A stretch of DNA of 64,000 bases. Origin: Gillisella taibaishanensis (lineage in GTDB: Bacteria; Pseudomonadota; Alphaproteobacteria; Rhizobiales; Rhizobiaceae). This document shows, in pieces, positions 1 through 7,974 of the stretch (the stretch's first letter is position 1; every line of letters begins with the position of its first letter). Made by a program: the position numbers and the translations under genes. The notes under the pieces were generated by a model. That model was not told the origin of the DNA. It did not search any database and saw only the letters and a list, made by a program, of their open reading frames with translations. The stretch covers positions 496,001 to 560,000 of the forward strand of contig NZ_MKIN01000022.1 of the NCBI RefSeq assembly GCF_001938985.1, read 5' to 3'.

Positions 1-2
1 AG

Positions 3-695
3 CTTGCCTGCCGGCGGATCACCATGGAATGCCGTGGCCATGGCCTGACCGGCCTCGTCGCAGGTGAACCCGTTTCGATTGCGGGCTTTGCAGACGATCT
101 TCTTACACTTGCCGATGCGCTTGGCTTTGAAAAATTCGTGGTCGGCGGCATCTCCATGGGCGCGGCGATTGCGCTGCGCATCGCAATTACGCATCCCGAG
201 CGGGTCGCGGGTCTGATCCTGGTGCGTCCGGCCTGGATCTCGACGCCAGCACCGCCATCCATGGCACCGTTTTGCGTCGCCGCCGATCATCTGCGCCGCC
301 TTGGCGCTGACGGCCGCGCTGCCTTTCTAGCATCACCGACCGGTCAGAAGCTGGCCGCCGAGGCACCTGACAATCTCGCGTCGCTGTCAGGCTTCTTCGA
401 TCGGTCAGAGCCACAGGCCTTCGCAGACGTCCTCGATGCCATTGCCAGCGATGGCCCAGGCGTCGACTATGCCGATATCTGCGCCCTATCCGTGCCAACG
501 CTGGTGGTGGGGCATGATCTCGACCTCGTCCACCCGCTCGCCTATGCGCGCACGCTTGGCGATGCGATACCGAACGCGCATCTGGCCGAGATCACGCCAA
601 AGGCCGTGGACAAGGCGCGCTATAGCGCCGAATTGCGGGCGGCCATTACCGCCTTTATCCGACATCTCGACACCTCCAGGGAGAACCGCCCGTGA
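3..695 (+). CDS. alpha/beta hydrolase, 5' end outside the window
   Basis: The gene is cut by the left edge. The frame is open from base 3, and the Met at 24 is probably internal because it sits inside the strand leading into the conserved CRGHG loop. The visible part has the alpha/beta-hydrolase nucleophile elbow G-G-I-S-M-G at residues 41-46 counted from Met 24, and an acid loop around HDLDLVHP. The usual C-terminal catalytic histidine is not evident; that stretch reads ITPKAVDKARY. The stop overlaps the next start in the sequence GTGA, so the two are probably translated together. The substrate is unknown; its partner suggests a sugar or sugar-ester role, which is inference only. Confidence 0.8.
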   Translation, partial: LACRRITMECRGHGLTGLVAGEPVSIAGFADDLLTLADALGFEKFVVGGISMGAAIALRIAITHPERVAGLILVRPAWISTPAPPSMAPFCVAADHLRRLGADGRAAFLASPTGQKLAAEAPDNLASLSGFFDRSEPQAFADVLDAIASDGPGVDYADICALSVPTLVVGHDLDLVHPLAYARTLGDAIPNAHLAEITPKAVDKARYSAELRAAITAFIRHLDTSRENRP

Positions 696-1393
696 CCGAC
701 ACTGCTGCCAATAACTGGCTCGAAACCCTGCCGAAAACTCGTCTCATGGGTGAATTTTCGCTCTGGTCGGCCGATCTCGCCAATCTCGAACAGGAGATCA
801 AGCGCGTCGATCCCCATGTGGACATCTACCATGCCGATGTCGCGGACGGTCGCTTTGCGCCGTCCTTCCTGTTCTTTCCCGATCAACTGGCCCGGATCCG
901 CAAGCTGACGGCAAAACCGATCCATGTCCATCTGATGGTCGAGGGCGATATCGTTCTGAGCCAGATCCGGCAATTTGCCGAGGCAGGCGCCGACCTGATT
1001 TCGGTGCATCCGGAAAACGGGCCGGTCGTTCAAGAGGCAATCGCGCTTATCCGGGAACTGGGGCTGAAGGCCGGCATCGTGCTACGGCTGGAAACGCCTG
1101 TGGAAACCATCCGGCCGCTGGTTGCCAATCTCGATTTCGTCACGCTGCTGGGCACCGCCATCGGCGTCAAAGGCCAGGGCCTGTCGCCGGCGGCCTGCCC
1201 GCGCCTCGTTGAGGCAGCGGCGATCCTGAAAGACCAGGGACGCACCGATATCGTCCTCGCAGCAGACGGCGGCATCCGTGAAAACACCGTGCCTTTGCTG
1301 CGCGAAGCGGGTGCGCAAACGGTGGTGCTGGGGTCATTGGCCTTCAACGACAAGGATCTGGCCGGCCGCATGGCCTGGCTGCACGGACTTTGA
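692..1393 (+). CDS. ribulose-phosphate 3-epimerase family protein (AlsE-like)
   Basis: A 233-residue TIM-barrel protein of the ribulose/allulose-phosphate 3-epimerase family, which inverts C3 of a ketose phosphate in the cytoplasm. Metal ligands of the family are present: His and Asp in YHADVADGRF, His in HVHLMVE, and Asp in AADGGI. The family motif usually reads MDG where this protein has ADG, so it is a divergent member and not the housekeeping Rpe. It starts with GTG inside the stop of the preceding hydrolase. The nearby ABC importer, ROK kinase and aldolase point to D-allulose-6-phosphate or a related hexulose phosphate as substrate, which is inference. Confidence 0.8.
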   Translation: MTDTAANNWLETLPKTRLMGEFSLWSADLANLEQEIKRVDPHVDIYHADVADGRFAPSFLFFPDQLARIRKLTAKPIHVHLMVEGDIVLSQIRQFAEAGADLISVHPENGPVVQEAIALIRELGLKAGIVLRLETPVETIRPLVANLDFVTLLGTAIGVKGQGLSPAACPRLVEAAAILKDQGRTDIVLAADGGIRENTVPLLREAGAQTVVLGSLAFNDKDLAGRMAWLHGL

Positions 1394-1417
1394 ATCGAGG
1401 TTTGTCCATAAGCCGGC

Positions 1418-2251
1418 CTAGGCGACGATCAGTTGCGCACCGGCCTTCTGGATCGCCGTGACGATAGCGGCCGGCGGCCATGCATCTGTGACGACAAACG
1501 TGATCTGGCTGAAGGTAGCAATCCGCGCAAAAGCCGTGACATTGAACTTGCTCTGATCAATGAGCGCGATGGTGCGGGTTGCGACCTTGACCATCGCCGT
1601 CGTCTCGGATGCCTCTTCCAGCCGCCCCATGGAAATGCCATTGGCGGAAATGCCGGTGGCGCCGATCACAGCGGTATCCGCGCTGATGCCGGGCACCTCC
1701 ACGAAGCCGACCGGGCCGATCGTCACCTGCGACACAGGCCAATAGACGCCGCCGAGAATATGCAGCGACCGCAAGGCGCTTTCGGGCGTGACGGGCGGCA
1801 GGCGAAGATTATTGGTTATGATCGTCAGATTTTGCCGCTCTCCGAGGGCTGCTGCGAAATAACAGGTGGAAGAGCCGCCGTTGACGATCAGCGTTTCGCC
1901 GTCGCGGATCAGGTTGGCCGCCGCCTTGCCCATCCGCTGCTTTGCCGCCGCAAAAGCATCCATCCGCGCGCCAAGCGTCGTATCCACCCGCACCAGCGCA
2001 TCATTGTAGATCGCCCCGCCATGGGTCCGCAGGATCAGTCCGCGCCCTTCCAGCTGGTCGAGATCGCGCCGCACCGTATCGCGCGACACCGAGAGTTGCT
2101 CGACCATTTCGTTGACCGTCATCTGGCCGTTCTTGCGCAGAAGATCGATCAGCCGGTTATGGCGAACGGCCGGGAGAGCGGAGCTGCCCGTGTTTTGAGC
2201 AGTTGCCATGGTCTGCGCAAGCGATGCATCGCTATCGGATTCGTCTGACAT
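1418..2251 (-). CDS. DeoR-family transcriptional regulator
   Basis: A 277-residue repressor-type protein. Residues 28-80 form a DeoR helix-turn-helix (RLIDLLRKNGQMTVNEMVEQ, then SVSRDTVRRDLDQL), followed by the DeoRC sugar-phosphate-binding domain, which includes the typical NGGSSTCYF loop. Members normally sense a phosphorylated sugar made by the pathway they control. It is transcribed in the same direction as, and downstream of, the ABC importer genes, but a 225-base gap with palindromes separates them. The ATG at 2251 gives a longer, Ser/Asp-rich N-terminus; the ATG at 2209 is an alternative start. Confidence 0.88.
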   Translation of the reverse strand: MSDESDSDASLAQTMATAQNTGSSALPAVRHNRLIDLLRKNGQMTVNEMVEQLSVSRDTVRRDLDQLEGRGLILRTHGGAIYNDALVRVDTTLGARMDAFAAAKQRMGKAAANLIRDGETLIVNGGSSTCYFAAALGERQNLTIITNNLRLPPVTPESALRSLHILGGVYWPVSQVTIGPVGFVEVPGISADTAVIGATGISANGISMGRLEEASETTAMVKVATRTIALIDQSKFNVTAFARIATFSQITFVVTDAWPPAAIVTAIQKAGAQLIVA

Positions 2252-2412
2252 CGGCGTCCAATCATGGTCTGCGAAAAGGGCCGGTGGATGAACCAGCTCC
2301 TCTCCTTAAAACATGCGTCCTACGTTTGGAAACGGGTTGTACACGACAATCCGCAGCCCCTGCTGCTGATTGGGCTGGTGTCGGTAACTTTTGGGCTTTT
2401 CAAATCTGGCGT

Positions 2413-2475
2413 GTCTTCCGGGAAAGTCGGCTAAGGCTTCCCCGGAAGACTGACTGCGCATTTCCCGGGAAATGC
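2413..2475. repeat. two palindromes (RIME-like) at the 3' end of the ABC operon
   Basis: Arms GTCTTCCGGG (2413-2422) and CCCGGAAGAC (2441-2450) form a perfect 10-base-pair hairpin. It is followed by the perfect 18-base palindrome GCATTTCCCGGGAAATGC (2458-2475), which abuts the stop of the ABC ATPase gene. The second core resembles other GCATTTCC/GGAAATGC elements in this window. In the transcript it could protect or end the importer mRNA. The remainder of 2252-2412 shows no convincing gene. Confidence 0.6.
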
Positions 2476-2476
2476 T

Positions 2477-3220
2477 CTAGCCGCCAATCATCAGGCGTAC
2501 GACTTCGTCATGCGTCGTGTCGGCAATCATCCGCTCGCCCGCAACAATGCCACGGCGGAGCACGACGATGCGGTCGGCAACGGCAAAAATGTCCTGCAGA
2601 TTGTGGGAGATAAAAACCACCCCCCGCCCCTGCGCCTTCAGCGACTTGATCAACGAGATGACTTTGCGCTGCTCCGGCACGCCAAGGGCGGCCGTGGGCT
2701 CGTCCATGATGAGGATCTTGGCGTTCCAGTAGACTGCGCGGCCGATGGCGACAGCCTGCCGCTGACCGCCGGAGAAATTGCTGACCGGCGCATCCAGGCG
2801 TTTGACGTGGAAGTCCAGCTTGGCCATGGTTTCAGCCGCAGCATTGGCCATGCGTTTGCGATCCAGCATCGGCAGGAAGCCGAAGACCTTTTTCATCGGC
2901 TCACGACCGAGGAAGATATTAGCGCCGATGGTGAGATTATCCGCCAGCGCCAGATCCTGATAGATGGTTTCCACGCCGAGAGCCCGGGCTTCCTGCGGCG
3001 AGGAAAACTTGACCGGATTGCCCTCGATCAGGATATCGCCCGAGGTCGGCGCGTAAACGCCTGACAGCGCCTTGATCATCGTGGTCTTGCCAGCACCATT
3101 GTCGCCGGCGAGCGCCACCACTTCGCCCGGATGCACGGCCATCGAGCAATTTTCCAGCGCTTTGACGGCGCCGAAGTGGCGGGAAAGATTGCGGACTTCG
3201 AGAAGCGGTTGACTATTCAT
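2477..3220 (-). CDS. sugar ABC transporter ATP-binding protein (single domain)
   Basis: A 247-residue ATPase energising uptake through the permease encoded just upstream in the transcript. Walker A reads GDNGAGKTT, the signature SGGQRQAV, Walker B ILIMDEPTAALG, and the H-loop VFISHN. Most CUT2 sugar importers carry a two-domain ATPase of about 500 residues; this one has a single domain like FrcA of the rhizobial fructose importer, so it should act as a homodimer. Its start overlaps the permease stop by 8 bases, indicating coupling. Confidence 0.92.
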   Translation of the reverse strand: MNSQPLLEVRNLSRHFGAVKALENCSMAVHPGEVVALAGDNGAGKTTMIKALSGVYAPTSGDILIEGNPVKFSSPQEARALGVETIYQDLALADNLTIGANIFLGREPMKKVFGFLPMLDRKRMANAAAETMAKLDFHVKRLDAPVSNFSGGQRQAVAIGRAVYWNAKILIMDEPTAALGVPEQRKVISLIKSLKAQGRGVVFISHNLQDIFAVADRIVVLRRGIVAGERMIADTTHDEVVRLMIGG

Positions 3221-4277
3221 CCTGCTTACCTCCGCTGAACCGGCGCTGGGCCTGATCGATCAGCACTGAAATGATGATAACGACACCGACGGCGATGAAC
3301 TGCCAGAAGGGTTCGACATCGAGAAACACCAAGCCGTATTGAATGACGGCGATGACAAGGGCACCGGCGACCGTGCCGATGATCGAGCCCGAACCGCCAA
3401 ACAGCGAAGCACCGCCGATGACGACTGCCGCGACCGAGTCGAGCAGCAATGGTTCGCCCGCCTGCGCGGCACCGGCTGTGAAGCGCGCCGCATAGAGTGC
3501 GCCGCCTAGGCCGGCGCACATGGCCGACAAGATATAGAGTTTGAGGATGTGCTTCTTGATATCGATGCCGGCGCGCCGCGCCGCCTGGACATTGGCGCCG
3601 ATGGCATAATTGTGCTGACCAAACCGCGTCTGGCTGAGCACATAATGCATGATCAGGACGAAGACGGCCGTGACCATGATCAGATAGGGAATGCCCATCA
3701 GGCGGCCGTTGCCGAGTGCCGCAAACCAGTCATTGGATACCGGCACTGTCGTGCCACCGGCCAAAAGAAAGGCCGTGCCACGGGCAACGCCGAACATGCC
3801 GAGCGTACCGATGAAGGGCGGAACCTTGAGCCGGGAAATCAGCAGACCGTTGATCACACCGGGTACACCGGCTGCGAGAACGGCACAGATGATGCCGGCC
3901 AACATGGCCAGCGGTACCGGCAGATAAAGCCCTGAAATATTGGTGACATGGGCAGCCACCACGGCGGCGAGCCCCATGATGAAGCCGGTCGACAGATCGA
4001 TGCCGCCGGAAATGATGACATAGGTCTGCCCGATGGCGATCAGCAGCGGCGCCACGGCGAACACCGCCACCGACTGCCAATTGAAGGAGGAGAAGACAAA
4101 GGTGCCGTCGAAGGACAGTCGCGCCCAGATCTCGAAAGTGATGATCAGCGCGGCCAGGAACAGCCAGGCGCGAAGCTGGGCGATGCGCTGAACCAGCGTC
4201 TTGCCTACTTCGGCGTGGTCGGCCTGCGGCGCGACATGCTTTTCAGCTGAAGCCGTCATGGTGTTGATATCCGTCAT
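3213..4277 (-). CDS. sugar ABC transporter permease (CUT2/RbsC-like)
   Basis: Integral membrane permease of 354 residues with about ten hydrophobic segments; the BPD_transp_2 motif IISGGIDLSTGFIMGLAAV and the later VVIGGASLFGGSGSIIGT are clear. It forms the sugar channel with the ATPase and binding protein of the same transcript. The start was set at 4277 because GGGAAGAA lies seven bases upstream; the frame stays open to 4364, but that extension is non-hydrophobic and runs through a hairpin element. Unknown substrate; the neighbouring aldolase and epimerase suggest a hexose. Confidence 0.9.
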   Translation of the reverse strand: MTDINTMTASAEKHVAPQADHAEVGKTLVQRIAQLRAWLFLAALIITFEIWARLSFDGTFVFSSFNWQSVAVFAVAPLLIAIGQTYVIISGGIDLSTGFIMGLAAVVAAHVTNISGLYLPVPLAMLAGIICAVLAAGVPGVINGLLISRLKVPPFIGTLGMFGVARGTAFLLAGGTTVPVSNDWFAALGNGRLMGIPYLIMVTAVFVLIMHYVLSQTRFGQHNYAIGANVQAARRAGIDIKKHILKLYILSAMCAGLGGALYAARFTAGAAQAGEPLLLDSVAAVVIGGASLFGGSGSIIGTVAGALVIAVIQYGLVFLDVEPFWQFIAVGVVIIISVLIDQAQRRFSGGKQDE

Positions 4278-4327
4278 TGGTTCTTCCCGGCGGTTGGCGT
4301 TGTTCACCCATCGCAAAAAGGTCTCTT

Positions 4328-4427
4328 GAACCGACACATTCACTTCGTTCATGTGTCGGTTCATGAGTTTTCTGTTTATGCATCGATTTCTCCAAACTCG
4401 GCTGATGCCTGCGATTGGATCGATGCA
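4328..4427. repeat. two-hairpin repeat element, copy A
   Basis: Copy A has a 12-base-pair hairpin, GAACCGACACAT (4328-4339) against ATGTGTCGGTTC (4351-4362), with the loop TCACTTCGTTC. A second hairpin pairs TGCATCGAT (4379-4387) with ATCGATGCA (4419-4427). The same loop and a related second hairpin recur in copy B. The element lies in the leader between the binding-protein and permease genes and so would be in their shared mRNA. Confidence 0.75.
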
Positions 4428-4468
4428 TTAGGAAAAATGGCGTCCGCTCCGCACGGAACAGACGCCTA

Positions 4469-4574
4469 GTGCACTGATGCATTCACTTCGTTCATGCTTG
4501 CGTGCACTCGGTTTTTGTTTATGCAGCGATTTATCCAAACTCGGCTAAAGCCTCTGTTTGGATCGCTGCACTAG
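4469..4574. repeat. two-hairpin repeat element, copy B
   Basis: Copy B carries the same 16 bases as copy A (4481-4496 here, 4338-4353 there) with loop TCACTTCGTTC, but closes it with a different stem (AGTGCAC...GCAT against ATGC...GTGCACT). Its second hairpin pairs TGCAGCGAT (4522-4530) and CCAAAC with GTTTGG and ATCGCTGCA (4556-4570). Relative to copy A, one stem position changed from T-A to G-C on both arms, a compensatory change. The whole 4278-4589 gap is made of these two copies and a short joining segment. Confidence 0.75.
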
Positions 4575-4589
4575 CTGTCGGAAGCGTCG

Positions 4590-5579
4590 TTATTCCGAGT
4601 AGATGAACTTCGCGACCTTCGGGTCGGACAGGTTCGTCTTGTCGATGACCGTGAACCCGGTGCCGATAGACGTCGGAACGGAGTTGCCGGTCAGGTGCGC
4701 ATAGGCCGCCATGACGCCGAAATAACCGATTTCGGCCGGGTGCTGGGCAATCGCCATATCGACGAGACCTGATTTCAGGTTGTCGACGATACTGCCGGGG
4801 GCATCGAAAGCCACGACCTTGACCTTGCCGTTCTGGCCCGCCTGCTTCACGCCGTTGGCGGCGCCGATGGCGGAAAACAGATTGGCGCCGAACACGCCGG
4901 TCAGGTCGCTATTGCGCGCATAGACGGCCTGCAATTGCGAGGCGGCCTTGTTGGCGTCGTTGTCGTTATATTGGGTATCCAGCACCTTGATGCCTGGATA
5001 TTTGGCCATTTCCTGCTTGAAGCCTTCTTCACGCTGGTCGGTGGTGGAAATGCCTGGCTTGACGTTGGAGACGTAGACCTTGCCCTTCTCGCCGATCGCC
5101 TTGGCAAGCGCGCGGGCGGCAATCGCCCCACCAAGCTTGTTGTCGGACGCGACATAAGAGATCGGGAAGTCGGCATCGCCGGCGCCCGTCTGATAGTTGC
5201 CAGTGCCAATGAACGTATCGACCGTAATGACGGGAATGCCGGCGTCGGCTGCCTTCTTCAGCGGCTGCACGAGCTGCGTCTTGTCCGTCGGGGCAATCAG
5301 GATGGCATCGGGATGCTTGGCGATGACGGCATCGAGTACAGGCACCTGGGTTACCGGGTTGAAGTCCGGCGCGCCCTGGAACACCAGCGTCGCACCAACC
5401 GCCTTGGCTGCAGCCTCGGCGCCCTTGCGCATGGTGATGTAGAACGCGTCTGTGGTCAGGCCCGGTACCAGGGCGATGGTGAATTTCTTGTCCTGCGCGC
5501 TTGCGTGACCGGATGTCAGCGCGGCAGAGGCCGCAATCGATGCGGCGGCTGCGATCTTGAAGAATGAACGGCGCTCCAT
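4590..5579 (-). CDS. periplasmic sugar-binding protein of the ABC importer
   Basis: A 329-residue Peripla_BP_4 (ribose/allose-type) binding protein that delivers sugar to the permease. The N-terminus is a signal peptide with a twin-arginine pattern, RRSFFK, a hydrophobic Ala-rich stretch, and a probable cleavage after ASA near residue 28, so export through Tat is likely. Family landmarks include DAILIAPTD, ITVDTF and VVAFDAPG. The start is secured by an ideal AAGGAGGAG site. It is the first transporter gene of the transcript, and hairpins lie behind it, a common way to keep binding protein in excess over permease. Confidence 0.92.
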   Translation of the reverse strand: MERRSFFKIAAAASIAASAALTSGHASAQDKKFTIALVPGLTTDAFYITMRKGAEAAAKAVGATLVFQGAPDFNPVTQVPVLDAVIAKHPDAILIAPTDKTQLVQPLKKAADAGIPVITVDTFIGTGNYQTGAGDADFPISYVASDNKLGGAIAARALAKAIGEKGKVYVSNVKPGISTTDQREEGFKQEMAKYPGIKVLDTQYNDNDANKAASQLQAVYARNSDLTGVFGANLFSAIGAANGVKQAGQNGKVKVVAFDAPGSIVDNLKSGLVDMAIAQHPAEIGYFGVMAAYAHLTGNSVPTSIGTGFTVIDKTNLSDPKVAKFIYSE

Positions 5580-5744
5580 GGTCTCCTCCTTATGTGAGCT
5601 GGTTCCTCTCTCGGCGCCGGCAACTCCTCCTGTAACCGGCTGGAAACCATTTCACGCCCTCGAAGGCCATCCGTCAACCGCAATTTCTTCCAGAAACGAA
5701 TTTCGTGCGTTTTTTTGCGTTTTTTAATGGGGGCAGTTTGCCGA

Positions 5745-6653
5745 TCAGCCCTCCTCGCCCCGCAGCAGGTCGAGAACCGCCTTTGCGGTGGCGGTATCCG
5801 TGACCACAGCATTGATCATGCCGGATCGGACGGCGCCGATAATGCCGGCCGCCTTTTCCACCGTCGCGATCACTCCAATCGACAGGCCCGTGTTGCGCAA
5901 CTGGTCTGGCGAGGCGGCAATCATCCGCTCCTCGCCGTCCCAGGGCACCAGCCGCCCCTCGATATCGAAATAGTGGCGGATCACATCGCCGACCGCGCTC
6001 AGCGACTGCTCGTCGATGGTTGCTGCACTGGCTTCGGGCGGATTGATCGCATGCGGCAGGCCAATGCCGACGATGCAGCAATCCATCCGGTCCCAAAGGC
6101 CCGTGGTTTCCTGCACTCCGGGATCGCTCAGAAAGGCATCACGCAGCACGCTCGAAGACAGGTAGGGCGCATGCAGGAAACGCGGCGTGCCGCCCAACTG
6201 CTCGGCGGCCTGTCGGGTAAACTCGTTGATCTGAAAATGTGCAGCCGGCTGCTGCATGCCGCCGTTCATCGGCACGGCAAGCGTGCCGGGAATGCGCGGT
6301 AGCCCGGCCGTCAGCACCTCGCGCACGGCCCTGCCCCAGCCTATGCCGATAATCGCCCCGGCACCGAGCCCCTCATCCCTCAGCAGATTGCCGAGTGGTG
6401 CAGCAAGCGCCCCAAGTCCACCGGTTGCCGGCGTATCGATAACGGCGGCGCGCTTCAGCCCCAGAGCCTGGATCAGTTCCTCGGTCATATCCTCAGGCGC
6501 GGCAAGGTCGAGCACCTCGATGCGGACGATACCGAAGATGCGCGCCTTCTGCAGCATCCGCGAGACGGTTGCAGTCGAAACGCCAAGTTTCTTGGCGATA
6601 TCCACCTGCGCCATGTCTGCCTCGTAATGCAGCTTTGCGACCATGTGGATCAT
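5745..6653 (-). CDS. SorC/DeoR-type sugar-binding transcriptional regulator
   Basis: A 302-residue regulator with an N-terminal helix-turn-helix (YEADMAQVDIAKKLGVSTAT, then VSRML) and a C-terminal SorC sugar-binding domain, marked by GIGWGRAVREVL and the late ATVEKAAGIIGAVRSGMI region. SorC-family proteins bind sugar phosphates and control nearby catabolic genes. It lies just ahead of the importer genes (165-base gap) and is divergent from the aldolase, so it probably controls both. The ATG at 6653 lacks a good ribosome-binding site, and the frame is open upstream to a stop near 6720, so a non-ATG upstream start is possible. Confidence 0.87.
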   Translation of the reverse strand: MIHMVAKLHYEADMAQVDIAKKLGVSTATVSRMLQKARIFGIVRIEVLDLAAPEDMTEELIQALGLKRAAVIDTPATGGLGALAAPLGNLLRDEGLGAGAIIGIGWGRAVREVLTAGLPRIPGTLAVPMNGGMQQPAAHFQINEFTRQAAEQLGGTPRFLHAPYLSSSVLRDAFLSDPGVQETTGLWDRMDCCIVGIGLPHAINPPEASAATIDEQSLSAVGDVIRHYFDIEGRLVPWDGEERMIAASPDQLRNTGLSIGVIATVEKAAGIIGAVRSGMINAVVTDTATAKAVLDLLRGEEG

Positions 6654-6890
6654 GGCGCGGGAGGCGGGCGTATCCTGGGAGGGTTGAGGAGGCAGCTTGC
6701 AATTCCTTTCTGAAACGTGTTACATGATCGTGCTTGGAGGAGTTATCGCTGAAATCAGGCAAAACCGCAATGCACTAGATTAACCGGCTTTTTCGGCTGT
6801 TTCAGCCGCGTTCCCTGATGGACGCGGAACGGCTTGCCTATGCCTTTTTTTTGCGACCAGCCCGCCTTCGACCGTGACCTTTCATGCCCA

Positions 6891-6995
6891 AGCATTTTCG
6901 GATGGGAACCGGTTCCCAATTTCCCTGGAAATGCTCTGACCTTGTTTCGACGCATTTCCAGACGGGAAACCGGTTCTCACTTTCCCTGGAAATGC
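6891..6995. repeat. tandem pair of RIME-like palindromic repeats
   Basis: Two copies of one palindromic element lie head to tail at 6891-6935 and 6952-6995. Both run from GCATTTTC/GCATTTCC through GGGAA(A)CCGGTTC to CCCTGGAAATGC, differing at a few positions. Related copies occur at 20549, 53153 and 63862. They occupy the divergent promoter region (6654-7035) between the SorC regulator and the aldolase; no clear operator or promoter could be picked out in the rest of it. Confidence 0.75.
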
Positions 6996-7035
6996 TCCAA
7001 CCCGCTGCGACGACAGCGAAGCCGGAGGATACACC

Positions 7036-7953
7036 ATGACAGCTATGACGACAGCGGAACGACGCGGATACCATCAGATTTGTGGCGCTGATGGCGCGAT
7101 GATGGTGATTGCCTGCGACCAGCGCGGCGGCATGCGCACCCTGCTCGCCACAACGCCGGAGGAGCAGGCCGCGATCAGCAACGAGACACTCGGCGATACC
7201 AAAGCCGACATCACCCGCTATCTCGCCGCTCATGCCGGCTGCGTGCTGGTCGATCCGATGTGCGCCGTTCCTAAACTGGTGGATGGCAATATCCTGCCGC
7301 GCGATACCGCGCTGCTGATCGGCATCGACGCTTCCGGCTGGGACACCTCACCCGAGGGCTACCGGATTTCCAAGATGGTCGAAGGCGTCACCGCCCGGCG
7401 GGTGCGCGAGCTTGGCGGCACCGGCGGCAAGATCATGGTCTATCTGCGCATGGACACGCCTGCCGCCAATGTGAAGAACCTTGAGACGCTGAAGGACAGC
7501 ATCGAAGACTTCGCCCGCGAAGACCTGCTGCTCGTCGTCGAATTCCTCACCTACAAGCTGGAGGGTGAAAGCGCCGAGGACTACGCTGCCAAGATCCCCA
7601 TGTTGATCAAGACCGGATCTCAAGCCTGCCTCGATCTCGGCGCCAAGGTGCTGAAGATCCCTTATCCGGGCTCGGAAGAAGCCTGCGCCGAGATTACCCG
7701 CATTTCAGGCGATGTTCCCTGGGCAGTTCTGTCGGCCGGCGTCGACCACGAAACCTTCCTCGGTCAGGTCGAGGCGGCGATGAAGAACGGCGCTTCCGGC
7801 GTGATTGCCGGCCGCTCACTCTGGAAGGATTGCATCTCGCTTGATCGGGAATTGTCGAAAAAACAGCTGTCGACGACCGCTGTCTCGCGTCTGCGCGATA
7901 TCCAGGCGATTATTTCCCGCTATTATCGGAATGAGACCAGCAAGGCTGCATGA
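7036..7953 (+). CDS. class I aldolase of the LacD/YihT type
   Basis: A 305-residue TIM-barrel aldolase related to tagatose-1,6-bisphosphate aldolase (LacD) and sulfofructosephosphate aldolase (YihT). Typical motifs are MMVIACDQRGGM near the N-terminus, the Schiff-base lysine region GAKVLKIPYPGSEE, and PWAVLSAGVD followed by GASGVIAGRSLWK. It should cleave a ketose (bis)phosphate to dihydroxyacetone phosphate and an aldehyde. GGAGGA eight bases ahead supports the start at 7036. It forms an operon with the ROK-kinase fusion 21 bases downstream. Which sugar phosphate it uses cannot be told; no sulfo-sugar genes are nearby. Confidence 0.83.
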   Translation: MTAMTTAERRGYHQICGADGAMMVIACDQRGGMRTLLATTPEEQAAISNETLGDTKADITRYLAAHAGCVLVDPMCAVPKLVDGNILPRDTALLIGIDASGWDTSPEGYRISKMVEGVTARRVRELGGTGGKIMVYLRMDTPAANVKNLETLKDSIEDFAREDLLLVVEFLTYKLEGESAEDYAAKIPMLIKTGSQACLDLGAKVLKIPYPGSEEACAEITRISGDVPWAVLSAGVDHETFLGQVEAAMKNGASGVIAGRSLWKDCISLDRELSKKQLSTTAVSRLRDIQAIISRYYRNETSKAA

Positions 7954-7974
7954 AACCTTTGGGTGGAGATGGAC

